A stretch of DNA of 64,000 nt from Mesorhizobium sp. B2-4-15 (GTDB lineage: Bacteria; Pseudomonadota; Alphaproteobacteria; Rhizobiales; Rhizobiaceae): NCBI RefSeq assembly GCF_006658505.1, contig NZ_VFUZ01000004.1, forward strand, positions 186,001 to 250,000, read 5' to 3'. The translations under genes were made by a program, and so were the position numbers. Under the pieces are notes generated by a model. That model did not search any database and was not told where the DNA came from. It worked only from the letters and a program-made list of their open reading frames with translations. Position 1 is the first letter of the stretch. Every line of letters starts with the position of its first letter. Below are positions 28,436 to 37,504 of this stretch, one piece after another.

Positions 28436-28879
28436 ATGGAACCGGAAACCCTCGACCTCGAAAGCTTCCTGCCCTATCGGCTCTACCGGCTTGCCGATAC
28501 GGTCAGCCGGGAATTCTCCCGCATCTACAAGGAGCGCCACGGCCTGACCCGGCCGGAATGGCGCACCCTTTCCGGGCTTGGCCAGCACGGCACGATGACG
28601 GCCACGGAGCTCGGCGAGCAATCGGCCATGCACAAGACCAAGGTCTCGCGCGCTGTTGCCGAGCTCGAGCGGCGGCGGTGGTTGACGCGTGTGCCGGACG
28701 AGAACGATCGCCGTGTCGAGCACCTGGCGCTGACCAAAGCGGGTCTCGTGGCCTATCGGGAGATGGTGCCGCTGGCGAAGGCGTTTGAAAGGGAGTTGCT
28801 GCAGAGGCTGAGTGCGGACGAGCGGGCAGCGATCGTGAGGGGCGTGGCAGCGCTGGAGAAGGTGTTGAAAGGAAAGTAA
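28436..28879 (+). CDS. MarR family regulator, probably of the homogentisate operon
   Basis: 147 residues from ATG 28436 (a GTG at 28427 is an alternative). Winged helix: RLYRLADTVSREFSRIY, TATELGEQSAMHKTKVSRAV, wing LTRVPDENDRRVEHLALT. Divergent from hmgA across about 130 bases, the arrangement seen for MarR/HmgR-type regulators of aromatic catabolism. Followed by family A palindromic repeats. Confidence 0.88.
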   Translation: MEPETLDLESFLPYRLYRLADTVSREFSRIYKERHGLTRPEWRTLSGLGQHGTMTATELGEQSAMHKTKVSRAVAELERRRWLTRVPDENDRRVEHLALTKAGLVAYREMVPLAKAFERELLQRLSADERAAIVRGVAALEKVLKGK

Positions 28880-28884
28880 AGCTG

Positions 28885-29066
28885 AAGGGCTGGCGGGACA
28901 GCGCCCCCCTCTGTCCTGCCGGACATCTCCCCCACTTGGGGGGAGATCAGCCGTCACGCTGGCTTTCGCCGATCACCCATGTTGCAGGAAAGAGCTATGC
29001 GCCGGAACTGCCAATCTCCCTCCTTGTGGGGGAGATGTCCGGCAGGACAGAGGGGGGCGCGAAGGA
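28885..29066. repeat. Second composite palindromic repeat (family A)
   Basis: Two inverted copies of the element also seen at 16869. The left copy has GCGCCCCCCTCTGTCC, TGCCGGACATCTCCCCC and GGGGGGAGAT; the right copy has the same blocks on the other strand, separated by about 65 bases. It fills the gap between the convergent marR and tdh genes and may serve as terminator for both. Confidence 0.8.
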
Positions 29067-29102
29067 TCGCTGCGGTACGGCTTTTCGTTTCGGCCCCGCG
29101 GA

Positions 29103-30137
29103 CTACCAGTCCATCACCACCTTGCCCGAACTGCCGCTCCGCATCGCATCGAACCCGACCTGGAAATCGTCGATCCCGATCCGGTGAGTGATGAGGCCAG
29201 AGACGTCGAGCGGCCCCTGCACTAGGGCGATCATCTTGTACCAGGTCTCGAACATTTCGCGGCCGTAGATGCCCTTCAGGTGCAGCATCTTGAAGATGAC
29301 CTTGTTCCAGTCGATCTCGAAGCCGGTGGGCGCAATGCCCAGGATGGCGATTTTGCCGCCATTGTTCATGGTGTCGATCATGTCGCGGAAGGCGAGGGCG
29401 GCGCCGGACATTTCGAGCCCGACGTCAAAACCCTCGGTCATGCCGAGCGCCGGCATGACGTCGCGCAGCTTTTCCTTCGAGGCATCGACGACATGCTGGA
29501 CACCGAGTTTCTTCGCCAGTGCTAGCCGCACCGGATTGATGTCGGTGATGACGACTTTCCTGGCGCCGACGCATTGCGCCACCAGCGCGCCCATGATGCC
29601 GATCGGCCCGGCGCCGGTGACCAGCACATCCTCGCCGACCAGATCGAACGACAATGCGGTGTGGACGGCATTGCCGAGAGGATCGAAGATCGCAGCGACC
29701 TCGTCCGGCACGTCATCGGGGATCGGTACCACATTGTGCTGCGGGATCGCCAGATACTCGCCGAAAGCGCCCGGCCGGTTGACGCCAACGCCAAGCGTGT
29801 TGCGGCAGAGATGCCCTCGCCCGGCGCGACAGTTGCGGCAATGGCCGCAGACGATGTGCCCCTCGCCCGAAACGCGCTGGCCGACCTTGTATTCGGTGAC
29901 CGCCGCGCCGAAATCAGCGACGGTGCCAACGAATTCATGGCCGGTCACCATCGGTACCGGCACCGTTTTCTGCGCCCACTGGTCCCAATTGTAGATGTGG
30001 ACGTCGGTGCCGCAGATCGCGGTCTTCTTCACCTTGATCAGCACATCGTTGGGGCCGATCTCCGGCACCGGCACCTCTTCCATCCAGATGCCCGGCTCGG
30101 CCTTGGCCTTCACCAGCGCCTTCATCATGTTCGACAT
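29103..30137 (-). CDS. tdh: L-threonine 3-dehydrogenase
   Basis: Oxidises threonine to 2-amino-3-ketobutyrate with NAD. 344 residues of the zinc medium-chain dehydrogenase family: catalytic zinc site [14 protein letters not shown] (Cys about 42) and GHEFVG (His about 66), structural zinc region [15 protein letters not shown], and NAD-binding [13 protein letters not shown]. Lies 53 bases downstream of kbl, forming the usual kbl-tdh operon for conversion of threonine to glycine and acetyl-CoA. Confidence 0.97.
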   Translation of the reverse strand: MSNMMKALVKAKAEPGIWMEEVPVPEIGPNDVLIKVKKTAICGTDVHIYNWDQWAQKTVPVPMVTGHEFVGTVADFGAAVTEYKVGQRVSGEGHIVCGHCRNCRAGRGHLCRNTLGVGVNRPGAFGEYLAIPQHNVVPIPDDVPDEVAAIFDPLGNAVHTALSFDLVGEDVLVTGAGPIGIMGALVAQCVGARKVVITDINPVRLALAKKLGVQHVVDASKEKLRDVMPALGMTEGFDVGLEMSGAALAFRDMIDTMNNGGKIAILGIAPTGFEIDWNKVIFKMLHLKGIYGREMFETWYKMIALVQGPLDVSGLITHRIGIDDFQVGFDAMRSGSSGKVVMDW

Positions 30138-30190
30138 GCTTTTGTCCCTTGAATCTCTTGATCCGGAATCGTTTTTCGGTACCGGGCCGC

Positions 30191-31378
30191 TCAGGAAACC
30201 ACGCCCAGTTCCTTGCCGACCGCGCCAAACGCCGCCACCGCGCGGTCAATATCCGCGGTGGAATGCGCCGCCGACATCTGGGTGCGGATGCGCGCCTGTC
30301 CCTTCGGCACCACCGGAAAGGAAAAGCCGATGACATAGATGCCGCGTTTCAGCATGCGCGCCGCCATCTCCTGCGCCAACGTCGCATCGCCCAGCATCAC
30401 CGGTATGATCGGATGATCCGCTCCCGCCAACGTGAAGCCGAGCTTGCCCATTTCGGACCTGAATCGCGCCGCATTGGCATATAGGCGCTCGCGCAAGGCA
30501 TCGCCATGGCGGATCAGGTCGAAGACCTTGATCGAGGCGCCTGCGATCGCCGGCATCAGCGTGTTGGAGAAGAGATAGGGCCGCGAGCGCTGGCGCAGCC
30601 AGTCAACCACCTGGCTTTTGCCCGACGTGTAGCCGCCGGACGCGCCGCCGAGCGCCTTGCCGAGCGTGCCGGTGATGATGTCGACCCTGCCCTCGACGCC
30701 GCAATGCTCGGCCGAGCCACGGCCGTTCCTGCCGACGAAGCCGACCGCATGGCTGTCGTCCACCATGACCATGGCGTCATATTTCTCGGCAAGATCGCAG
30801 ACACCCTCGAGGTTGGCGATGATGCCATCCATCGAAAACACGCCGTCGGTGGCAATCAGCCGGAAACGGCAGTCCTTCGCCTCTTTCAATCGCGCTTCGA
30901 GATCGGCCATGTCGTTGTTGGCGTAGCGAAAGCGCTTGGCCTTCGACAGCCTGACACCGTCGATGATCGAGGCGTGGTTCAGCGCATCCGAGATAACAGC
31001 GTCTTCCTCACCAAGCAGCGTCTCGAACAGGCCGCCATTGGCGTCGAAGCAGGAACCGTAGAGAATGGTGTCTTCCAGGCCCAGGAAAGATGAAATCGTC
31101 GCCTCGAGCTGCTTGTGCTCCTCCTGCGTGCCGCAAATGAAGCGCACCGACGCCATGCCGTAGCCATAACGGTCGAGCGCCTGCTTGGCCGCCGTTCGCA
31201 AATCGGCGCTGTCGGCGAGGCCGAGATAGTTGTTGGCGCAGAAATTCAGCACTTTCTCGCCGCCGACCTCGATCTGCGCCGACTGCATCGAAGAAATCAC
31301 CCGCTCGGACTTGTAGAGGCCGGCGGATTTCAGCCCTGCAAGCTCGCTGTCGATATGGGAGAGAAATGCTGCGGTCAT
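30191..31378 (-). CDS. kbl: 2-amino-3-ketobutyrate CoA ligase (glycine C-acetyltransferase)
   Basis: Cleaves 2-amino-3-ketobutyrate with CoA to glycine and acetyl-CoA. 395-residue PLP enzyme of the alpha-oxoamine synthase family. Seen: [31 protein letters not shown], and the PLP lysine in [14 protein letters not shown] (about 243). Works with tdh downstream. Start at ATG 31378. Confidence 0.97.
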   Translation of the reverse strand: MTAAFLSHIDSELAGLKSAGLYKSERVISSMQSAQIEVGGEKVLNFCANNYLGLADSADLRTAAKQALDRYGYGMASVRFICGTQEEHKQLEATISSFLGLEDTILYGSCFDANGGLFETLLGEEDAVISDALNHASIIDGVRLSKAKRFRYANNDMADLEARLKEAKDCRFRLIATDGVFSMDGIIANLEGVCDLAEKYDAMVMVDDSHAVGFVGRNGRGSAEHCGVEGRVDIITGTLGKALGGASGGYTSGKSQVVDWLRQRSRPYLFSNTLMPAIAGASIKVFDLIRHGDALRERLYANAARFRSEMGKLGFTLAGADHPIIPVMLGDATLAQEMAARMLKRGIYVIGFSFPVVPKGQARIRTQMSAAHSTADIDRAVAAFGAVGKELGVVS

Positions 31379-31641
31379 GATCAGGCCTCGTTTGACGTGG
31401 GCAGACTGTCGTCCCCTCAGCGCAAAAAATCCATCGTAAAAGCGACCGGATCGGGTGGCCGGGCAGCATCGGCAAAGACGTCACGGGCAGCGCTCAAACG
31501 ATCATGCGGGAACGTACGGGACGACGAATGTTCAAATGCGGGCCGGCCGCGCAAGAACCCGATAACCATTTCGCGATCTTTACCCCTTTGCCCCTTGCCG
31601 GCCGACCGCCGATTTCCAGTCCTGTTAACATTTACGGTTCA

Positions 31642-33759
31642 ATGGTGCTCACACAGGAATCCGTTGGCGAGAGGCCGCCCCCGAAAATGTCGCAGCAGCC
31701 GGTGCAAACCGTTTCAGGCAAGCTCATACTGCTGATCAAGGCTGGCTACTGGCTGGCGCTGCTGATCATTGCCGCCATGGTGGCAGCCTCCTTCGTCCTG
31801 CTGCAGCAGACCATGGCCACACAGCAGCACAACCACACCTTGCTCGACATCGTCAGCACGCAGAAAACATTGTCGCAGCGTATCGTCTTTCTTGCCAGCG
31901 CAACTGGCGCCGCTTCTCGCGACAAGCAGCCGGCGCTGGTCAGTGCGCTCAAGCAAGCCACCGCGGAATTCGAGACGAACTACGATCTGCTGCTCAAACA
32001 GACGGGCGCGAGGCCGGAATCACCGGCCAAGCTCGATGCGAAGTCGATCGAGAGCGTGCTGTTCGCCAAACCCTTCCATCTCGACTATTTCTCGGTTGGC
32101 TTGATCGCCAATGGCGACCGTCTGGTCTCCGCCTTCGAATCGCAACTCAACCATCCCGACAATGGCGGCTACAAAGGCGGCGCCGAACGCGTCAACCTCG
32201 ACGCCTCGGTCGCCAATGCCACGCTGTCGGGCTATGCCGCGCTCGGACAGCGTATCAGCGCCGATGCCGACGAGCGCTCCGAAAAACTGCTCGCCCTCCA
32301 TCGCACGCTCTTCTTCGCCACCCTCGGCGTCATCCTGCTGGTGGCGCTGTTCATCTTCAGGCCGATGTCCAACGCGATCCTGCGCAAGACGCGTGAACTG
32401 GTCGATGCGCGCAATTCGATGGCCTTCATCGCGGTTCACGACGGTCTGACCGGGCTGCACAACCGCACCTTCCTGACCGACCATTTCGACACGCTGATCA
32501 AGGGCGCGCATCGCCGGCGCGAACGCCTGGCCGTAGTCCAGCTCGACCTCGACCGCTTCAAGCAGATCAACGATACGCTGGGCCACGCCGCCGGCGACTA
32601 CGTCCTGGTGGTGACGGCGCAGCGCATGCGCGATTCCTGCCGGGCGTCGGATCTGTGCGCGCGGCTCGGCGGCGACGAATTCGTGATGATCCTCAATGGG
32701 GCCGGCAGCACCGAAGACATCAACATGCTGGCACGGCGCATCCTTGTACACATCAACGAGCCCATCATTTTCCAGGGCACCACCATTCTTCCTGGCGCTA
32801 GCGGCGGCATCGCCGTCTATCCGATCGATGCCGACAATGCCCAGGACCTGCTCGTCCATGCCGATCTGGCGCTCTACTCCGCCAAGAAGATGGGTGGCGG
32901 CAACTTCTCGTTCTTCTCGGAGGAACTGCGTCGCGAGCTCGACTACCGCAAGCAACTCGAGCATGACATCAAGGTCGCCATTTCGGAAAAAGCGTTCCAG
33001 GTCTATTTCCAGCCGCAGGTTTCCCTGACGAACGGCACCATCAGCGGCATCGAAGCCCTCGTGCGCTGGAACCATCCCAAGCGCGGCATGATCTCGCCAG
33101 GCGAATTCATTCCGGTCGCCGAGAAATGCGGCTTCATGCCGGAGATCGGTCGCATCGTGATCAGCAAGGCGATCAGCGAGGCAGCCGAATGGAACCGTGC
33201 CGGGATTGCCTTCGGCCGGCTTGCCGTCAATGTCTCTGGTACCGAGTTGCGCGAGCACGATTTCGATACGTTCCTGTTCGAGACACTGGAGAAGGCCGGA
33301 TTGCCGCCACAGAAACTGTCGCTGGAAATCGTCGAGTCCGTCATCCTGGACGATGAGAAGACAGGCATCGCGGCCAAGCTTCGTCACATCAGGGCAGCCG
33401 GCGTCCATCTGGAGCTCGATGATTTCGGCACTGGCTATGCCTCGCTGAGCCACGTCAATCCCAACGAGATCGATCGGCTCAAGATCGATCGCCGCTTTGT
33501 CCAGAACATCCACGAGAACGGCGACAACTCCAAGATCGTGCGCGCCATCACAGAACTTGCCCGCGGCCTCGGCATCTCGATCGTCGCCGAGGGCGCCGAA
33601 ACCGAGGCCGAGCTCGACTCGCTGATGGCGATCGGCTGCGACCAGGTGCAGGGCTATTCGATCGCCTTCCCCATGCCGAGCGACAAGGCGCTCGAATGGC
33701 TGACTGCCCGCATGCCGAGGAGGGCCAGGCTGACGGTGCTGCAAGGCAGCCTGGCGTAG
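31642..33759 (+). CDS. Membrane-bound GGDEF-EAL cyclic-di-GMP protein
   Basis: 705 residues from ATG 31642; ATG 31687 has a GAGAGG 12 bases before it and is an equal candidate, and the frame is open to 31504. Order: TM helix (LIKAGYWLALLIIAAMVAA), periplasmic helical sensor with TLLDIVSTQKTLSQRIVFLA (PilJ/NarX-like), TM helix near 225-245, GGDEF domain with intact GGDEF at about 345, EAL domain with EALVRW (about 470) and DDFGTGYASLSH (about 592). Both active-site signatures are intact, so it may make or degrade c-di-GMP. Signal unknown. Stands alone, divergent from kbl. Confidence 0.9.
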   Translation: MVLTQESVGERPPPKMSQQPVQTVSGKLILLIKAGYWLALLIIAAMVAASFVLLQQTMATQQHNHTLLDIVSTQKTLSQRIVFLASATGAASRDKQPALVSALKQATAEFETNYDLLLKQTGARPESPAKLDAKSIESVLFAKPFHLDYFSVGLIANGDRLVSAFESQLNHPDNGGYKGGAERVNLDASVANATLSGYAALGQRISADADERSEKLLALHRTLFFATLGVILLVALFIFRPMSNAILRKTRELVDARNSMAFIAVHDGLTGLHNRTFLTDHFDTLIKGAHRRRERLAVVQLDLDRFKQINDTLGHAAGDYVLVVTAQRMRDSCRASDLCARLGGDEFVMILNGAGSTEDINMLARRILVHINEPIIFQGTTILPGASGGIAVYPIDADNAQDLLVHADLALYSAKKMGGGNFSFFSEELRRELDYRKQLEHDIKVAISEKAFQVYFQPQVSLTNGTISGIEALVRWNHPKRGMISPGEFIPVAEKCGFMPEIGRIVISKAISEAAEWNRAGIAFGRLAVNVSGTELREHDFDTFLFETLEKAGLPPQKLSLEIVESVILDDEKTGIAAKLRHIRAAGVHLELDDFGTGYASLSHVNPNEIDRLKIDRRFVQNIHENGDNSKIVRAITELARGLGISIVAEGAETEAELDSLMAIGCDQVQGYSIAFPMPSDKALEWLTARMPRRARLTVLQGSLA

Positions 33760-33767
33760 GCAGAACC

Positions 33768-34223
33768 CGGCCCGCCTTGACTACGGAAGCGGTGGTTGCC
33801 GATATGCTCATGGCGAATGCCGTGCTGGGCCTGAAGCCCGCGGTGCATGCGCGCCTGCCGGGACGCGATGTGTTCCGCTTGCCTTCGATGTCAAAGGACG
33901 ACAACTCCCTTGGGCCCACGTAAGCCGGGCGCGAAGATCCCGATTACGAATTTGTCGCGGCTTCCGGCTTCTATCTCTATGGCTGGGACCATAAATGGGT
34001 GCACAAGGACAGCGGCGAGCCGGTACAGAGCGTCGACCATCTGGTCAGCGAGATCGCGACCACCTGTTCGGCTATGGCCGCCAGGCCGGGCAGGCCGATC
34101 CTGCTTATGCATGACGAAATGTTCCAGGACAGTTTTGACGGCAAGAGAAAACTCACCAACCTGATCACCGCGCTGAAGCTGCGCCGCTATGTCTTTGGTG
34201 CAATCGCTGGCTACGACGATTAA
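33768..34223 (+). pseudogene. Remnant of a polysaccharide deacetylase gene
   Basis: One frame reads VLGLKPAVHARLPGRDVFRL up to an in-frame TAA at 33921-33923, then resumes with DYEFVAASGFYLYGWDHKW, PGRPILLMHDEMFQDS and ends YVFGAIAGYDD at 34223. The second part resembles the C-terminal half of small NodB-type polysaccharide deacetylases, including the late HDE motif. The catalytic N-terminus is missing, so this is a 5'-truncated gene with an internal stop. The 3' end overlaps the convergent PIN gene by four bases. Confidence 0.65.
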
Positions 34224-34675
34224 AGTGATGGATTGGCGGCGGGGAGCGGCGGAAGCATCTTCAGCGGATTCAGCATTGGCACTCCCAGAGGTGCAAAATG
34301 GCGCTCGTTGTCCGTCAATATCGTCAGCCCACGAACCTCAGCCGTCGCGGCGATCGCTATATCCTCGTATCCTGGCCGATGTGCCCTTGCACGATCGACA
34401 ATGGCTCCGGCGGCATTTGCCGCGCGCAAATCAAAGGGAAGAATCCGTTCTCCATAAAAATACTCGATCGCCTGCCACCAGTCGCGGAGCAAAGCGGCTT
34501 TCGTGGTCGCTCCTTCGCGCTCGGCCTTGGCTATTCCGGCTGAGATTTCGGATGCCGTGACAACGGACAGGAATAGATGTTCGCTGGCTTCTTCCAGCCA
34601 CTTCGCCAACCCCATTCGATCGGCCTTCTTGGTCGGAGCGAACGCCGAGATGATGTTGGTGTCCAGCAGAAACAT
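34220..34675 (-). CDS. Type II toxin, PIN domain (VapC/FitB-like)
   Basis: 151 residues from ATG 34675 (a GTG at 34678 is also possible). PIN-domain acidic residues in MFLLDTNIISAF (Asp6), VVTASEISAGIAKAE (Glu about 43), RPGYEDIAIAATAEVRG (Asp about 103) and ILTDNERHF (Asp about 121). DTN at the start and the longer length fit the FitB-like VapC group. Paired with the Phd-type antitoxin 11 bases upstream. Confidence 0.9.
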   Translation of the reverse strand: MFLLDTNIISAFAPTKKADRMGLAKWLEEASEHLFLSVVTASEISAGIAKAEREGATTKAALLRDWWQAIEYFYGERILPFDLRAANAAGAIVDRARAHRPGYEDIAIAATAEVRGLTILTDNERHFAPLGVPMLNPLKMLPPLPAANPSL

Positions 34676-34686
34676 CACAAGCCTTT

Positions 34687-34929
34687 TTACAACACTGCTT
34701 TGCGAAGCGGCTTGCGGGAACGAGGTGGAATATCGTCTGTATGGCCGGGGAAGGCCGCCAACAACTGCCCGAAGCTTGGTACCCGTGACAGCCTTTGATA
34801 ATCCTCAAACGACAAGATCACGGCCTGCTTGCGGCCGTGCCGCGTGATGACTGCGGGTTTTCCTGCGATGGCCTGATCAACCACCGCCGAAAGAGTGGCC
34901 TTTGCATCCTTCAATTGAATTTCGCGCAT
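34687..34929 (-). CDS. Type II antitoxin, Phd/YefM family
   Basis: 80 residues. REIQLKDAKATLSAVVDQAIAGKP, ITRHGRKQAVILSFEDYQRL is the classic Phd/YefM DNA-binding domain; the C-terminal part with PRSRKPLRK contacts the toxin. The gene starts ten bases from a perfect operator palindrome. This pair is not closely similar to the pair at 23857. Confidence 0.92.
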   Translation of the reverse strand: MREIQLKDAKATLSAVVDQAIAGKPAVITRHGRKQAVILSFEDYQRLSRVPSFGQLLAAFPGHTDDIPPRSRKPLRKAVL

Positions 34930-34938
34930 CGCAATGTC

Positions 34939-34963
34939 CTATATGACTAGTGTAGTCATATAG
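34939..34963. promoter_or_regulatory. Perfect operator palindrome of the second toxin-antitoxin operon
   Basis: Eleven-base arms CTATATGACTA/TAGTCATATAG around GTG, directly upstream of the antitoxin gene. It almost certainly is the autoregulation site and overlaps the AT-rich promoter. Confidence 0.8.
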
Positions 34964-34993
34964 CACGATCAACTCACCGAAACAATGCGGTCG

Positions 34994-35425
34994 TCACATC
35001 CCGCCGACATTGGCACGCAACAACGCCAGCATGTCCGCGAACTCCTTCAGCCGTTCATCGGACAATCCTGCGCGAAGCCGCTTGTCGAAGACGAGCGCTG
35101 CTTGCCGCAATGTCTCGAACAGCGCTTCACCCGCCTCTGTCAGTTCGACCAGATGAACCCGACGGTTGACGGGATCGCGGCGGCGGGTCAGCAGGCCCTG
35201 TGTCTCCATCGCGTTGAGATGATGGGTCAGTGTCGCCCCCTGAATGCCGATCATGCCGGCGAGTTCGCGCTGGTTGGCCTGCTTGCTCGACTTGACCGAC
35301 AGCAGCGTCAGCCAGACCGGCAAGGTCCCGCCCGCTTCAACCAAAGCGGCATCGAAGGCTTGTGCAACAAGCTTAGCGGTGCGGCCGAGATTCATGCCGA
35401 CAGGCGGGCGTTCAAAGGGTGTCAT
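34994..35425 (-). CDS. MarR family transcriptional regulator
   Basis: 143 residues. Winged helix in NQRELAGMIGIQGATLTHHL, NAMETQGLLTRRRDPVNRRVHLVELT. Divergent from the small membrane protein gene at 35654; the promoter between them carries two overlapping palindromes, the likely operator. No ligand can be named. Confidence 0.9.
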   Translation of the reverse strand: MTPFERPPVGMNLGRTAKLVAQAFDAALVEAGGTLPVWLTLLSVKSSKQANQRELAGMIGIQGATLTHHLNAMETQGLLTRRRDPVNRRVHLVELTEAGEALFETLRQAALVFDKRLRAGLSDERLKEFADMLALLRANVGGM

Positions 35426-35436
35426 TGGCGGACACT

Positions 35437-35546
35437 AGGGCATGATGCCGAAAAGTGTGAAGCGTTTTCGGACGACGTCATGCCCTATCTCTTTGATCTA
35501 GAGGCGGATTCAGATTTCAGATCGATCGACCTGAAATCATCCGTCT
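35437..35546. repeat. Intergenic palindromic repeat (family D)
   Basis: Begins AGGGCATGATGCCGAAAAGT, continues with TTTTCGGACGACGTCATGCCCT (imperfect inverted pair of the first block), CTCTTTGATCTAGAGG and the pair GATTTCAG.../CTGAAATC around ATCGATCGA. This arrangement is a familiar intergenic repeat of Mesorhizobium. It sits between the MarR gene and the promoter of the next gene. Confidence 0.7.
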
Positions 35547-35591
35547 CTGGATGGTGTTTTCCCATGGATGGAACAGGTTCGCGATCATACA

Positions 35592-35620
35592 TTGACATCT
35601 AACAGTTAGATATCTAATTA
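35592..35620 (+). promoter_or_regulatory. Promoter with overlapping MarR-type operators
   Basis: TTGACA at 35592-35597 and TAATTA at 35615-35620 are separated by 17 bases, a good sigma-70 promoter. The spacer carries ATCTAA-CAG-TTAGAT (35597-35611) overlapping TTAGATATCTAA (35606-35617), both perfect palindromes. A repressor bound here would block RNA polymerase; the divergent MarR gene is the natural candidate. Confidence 0.7.
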
Positions 35621-35653
35621 TAGCGGCGTAGCAGGCGAGAGAGGAGAGCCGGC

Positions 35654-36061
35654 ATGCAATATGTCTATATCGTCGTCATCGGTCTTCACGTCATGGCCGG
35701 AGTGTTCTGGGCCGGCACCACCATCACGCTTGCCCGCGATCCCGAGATCAAGGCGGAGCGCTTCATCCAGCCGCAGATGGGCGCGGCCGGCATGGTTTTC
35801 CTGACCGGGGCGCTGCTGTGGTATTTCTTCCACGGCGCGTATCTCGGCTCGATGGAAATGGTGTTGGCGCTCGGCATCCTGGCCGCTTTCGCCGCCGCCG
35901 GCGTGCTCGGCGCCATGGTCAGAGCGCCCAGCAGACGGCTTGCAGGCGCCAATGCCGAAATCGAAACCCGATTGCGCGCCAGAATGGCGATGGGCGAACG
36001 CATTGCCGCATGGCTGCTGGTGGTCACCGTGCTGTGCATGGCGATCGCCAGGGTGGTCTGA
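35654..36061 (+). CDS. Small four-helix membrane protein
   Basis: 135 residues with four hydrophobic segments: YIVVIGLHVMAGVFWAGTTI, MVFLTGALLWYFF, MVLALGILAAFAAAGVLGAMV and IAAWLLVVTVLCMAIA. GLHVMAGVFWAG, with a His facing the membrane, resembles CopD/DUF2269-type integral proteins, but I cannot assign a function. GAGAGGAGAG precedes the start. Probably repressed by the adjacent MarR protein. Confidence 0.8.
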   Translation: MQYVYIVVIGLHVMAGVFWAGTTITLARDPEIKAERFIQPQMGAAGMVFLTGALLWYFFHGAYLGSMEMVLALGILAAFAAAGVLGAMVRAPSRRLAGANAEIETRLRARMAMGERIAAWLLVVTVLCMAIARVV

Positions 36062-36197
36062 ACATAAGCAGCTCACAAAGATCGCACGTTGCCCGGCGAT
36101 GAGCCAATGACGTGCGGGCGCGCGGCCAGGCCGGCCTACATGGGCTCTCGTATGCAGGTCCGACCGCGCGCCACCAATCGTTACGGCAACCGCTTTC

Positions 36198-37391
36198 TCA
36201 GGTCAGCTTCTTCTTCGCCTGTTTCTCGAGCGCCTCCACGAAGACGGCAGCCTCCCATCCTGCATCCAGCGCGCGGTGGAAAAGCGCCTGCTGCGTTTCC
36301 GGCGCAAGGCCGCCGAGCGGCGGGTCGCGATCGAGATTGGTCGGGAAGGAATAGCCTTCCACCGAAGCGGCTATGGCATTGTCAGCCGCTTGCCTGGTGA
36401 GGCAGCCATCGCCCAGCATGCGTTGCAGAACGGGATAAAGGGCCGCGCTCATGCGGGTCCGGTCCACGCTCTCCATGGCGCGGCCATAGGCCGACGACAC
36501 CTGCAACAGGTTCGCCATGCGCTGGATATCAACGGATCGGTTGGTGCCGGCGGCATGGAACAGGGCCGGATTGAAGAAGGCCGCATCCCCCTTCTTCAGC
36601 GGCAACTGAACATGATGCTCGTTGAAATAGGCCTGAAACTCGGGCCGGCTCATCGCCAGATATCCGGGCAGGTAGGTCTGAGAATAGGGCAGGTAAAGCG
36701 TGGGGCCGCTTTCCACCGGCATGTCGCAATGCGTGATCGCGCCCTGCAGCGTCAGCACGGGCGAAATCCGATGGACATGCACCGGATAGCGCTCAATGAC
36801 CGATGCGGTCTGGAAGCCGAGATGATAGTCCCGGTGCGCCGACTGCGATGCGCCGCCCGGCCTGACATTGTTCACCTGGGATGTAAGCTGATAGGCTGGC
36901 CCAAGCCACGCTTCCGATATCAGCGCGATGATGTCGTTGCCATAGTAGGCGGCAAAAGTCGCGGGATCGCGCAGGCAAAGCTTTTCAAGCGCATTCCACA
37001 CCCGGTCGTTCGCGCCGGGCTTGGCAAAATGATCGCCACCGCCCGCTCCGGCCGCGTGCTCCTCCGCAATGATGGCGTTGAAGGCGTCCGTGGCGGCATC
37101 GATCGGCGCCACATCCTCGAAGGCTCCGCGGAACACGACCACACCCGGGCCGTCCGTCATCGCCTCGACCCACTCGGCCAGCAGCGCCTTGCGCCGGGCC
37201 GGATCGCCGGCGGCGGCGCGAACCGCCGCACCGTCATAGATCAGGACATTTTTCTGAGCATCGGAGGCAAACGGATAATCCGCGAGGTTAGTCGTCCTTT
37301 GCGTCGACGCGGCAAAGTCACCGATGCTGCACATATCGGCGGTAAGCCAGACGCGATCGGATCTGAGCTTGGCAAAGTTGTCGGCCTTCAC
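36198..37391 (-). CDS. Phytanoyl-CoA dioxygenase (PhyH) family protein
   Basis: 397 residues from GTG 37391, chosen for AGGGAGGATGCC just before it. Fe(II)/2-oxoglutarate oxygenase features: HxD in SQSAHRDYHLGFQ (His about 192) and the distal His in NPALFHAAGTNRS with a nearby Arg for 2-oxoglutarate. PhyH-type enzymes hydroxylate small metabolites, including N-methylated amino acids and ectoine. Divergent from a LacI regulator, which probably controls it; the demethylase-like gene beyond LacI suggests an N-methylated or amino-acid substrate, but this is speculative. Confidence 0.85.
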   Translation of the reverse strand: MKADNFAKLRSDRVWLTADMCSIGDFAASTQRTTNLADYPFASDAQKNVLIYDGAAVRAAAGDPARRKALLAEWVEAMTDGPGVVVFRGAFEDVAPIDAATDAFNAIIAEEHAAGAGGGDHFAKPGANDRVWNALEKLCLRDPATFAAYYGNDIIALISEAWLGPAYQLTSQVNNVRPGGASQSAHRDYHLGFQTASVIERYPVHVHRISPVLTLQGAITHCDMPVESGPTLYLPYSQTYLPGYLAMSRPEFQAYFNEHHVQLPLKKGDAAFFNPALFHAAGTNRSVDIQRMANLLQVSSAYGRAMESVDRTRMSAALYPVLQRMLGDGCLTRQAADNAIAASVEGYSFPTNLDRDPPLGGLAPETQQALFHRALDAGWEAAVFVEALEKQAKKKLT

Positions 37392-37464
37392 GGCATCCTC
37401 CCTATGGTCTTGTTTCGATTAGATGGCGCAAGTATAGCTTTGACTGAGAGGTGGCATACGGCTG

Positions 37465-37486
37465 AAACACCTCAAAAACACCTCAA
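37465..37486. promoter_or_regulatory. Tandem 11-base direct repeat between phyH and lacI
   Basis: AAACACCTCAA occurs twice head to tail without mismatch, 18 bases before the LacI-family start. One repeat per helical turn would place two proteins on the same DNA face. Unusual for LacI proteins, which bind palindromes; a second regulator is possible. Confidence 0.6.
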
Positions 37487-37504
37487 GACTGACTGAGACG
37501 GCTG

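Noticed and set aside
33921..33923. Stop codon that might be a sequencing error in an intact deacetylase gene
   Set aside because: The gene also lacks its catalytic N-terminal half, so decay is the simpler view even if the stop were an error.
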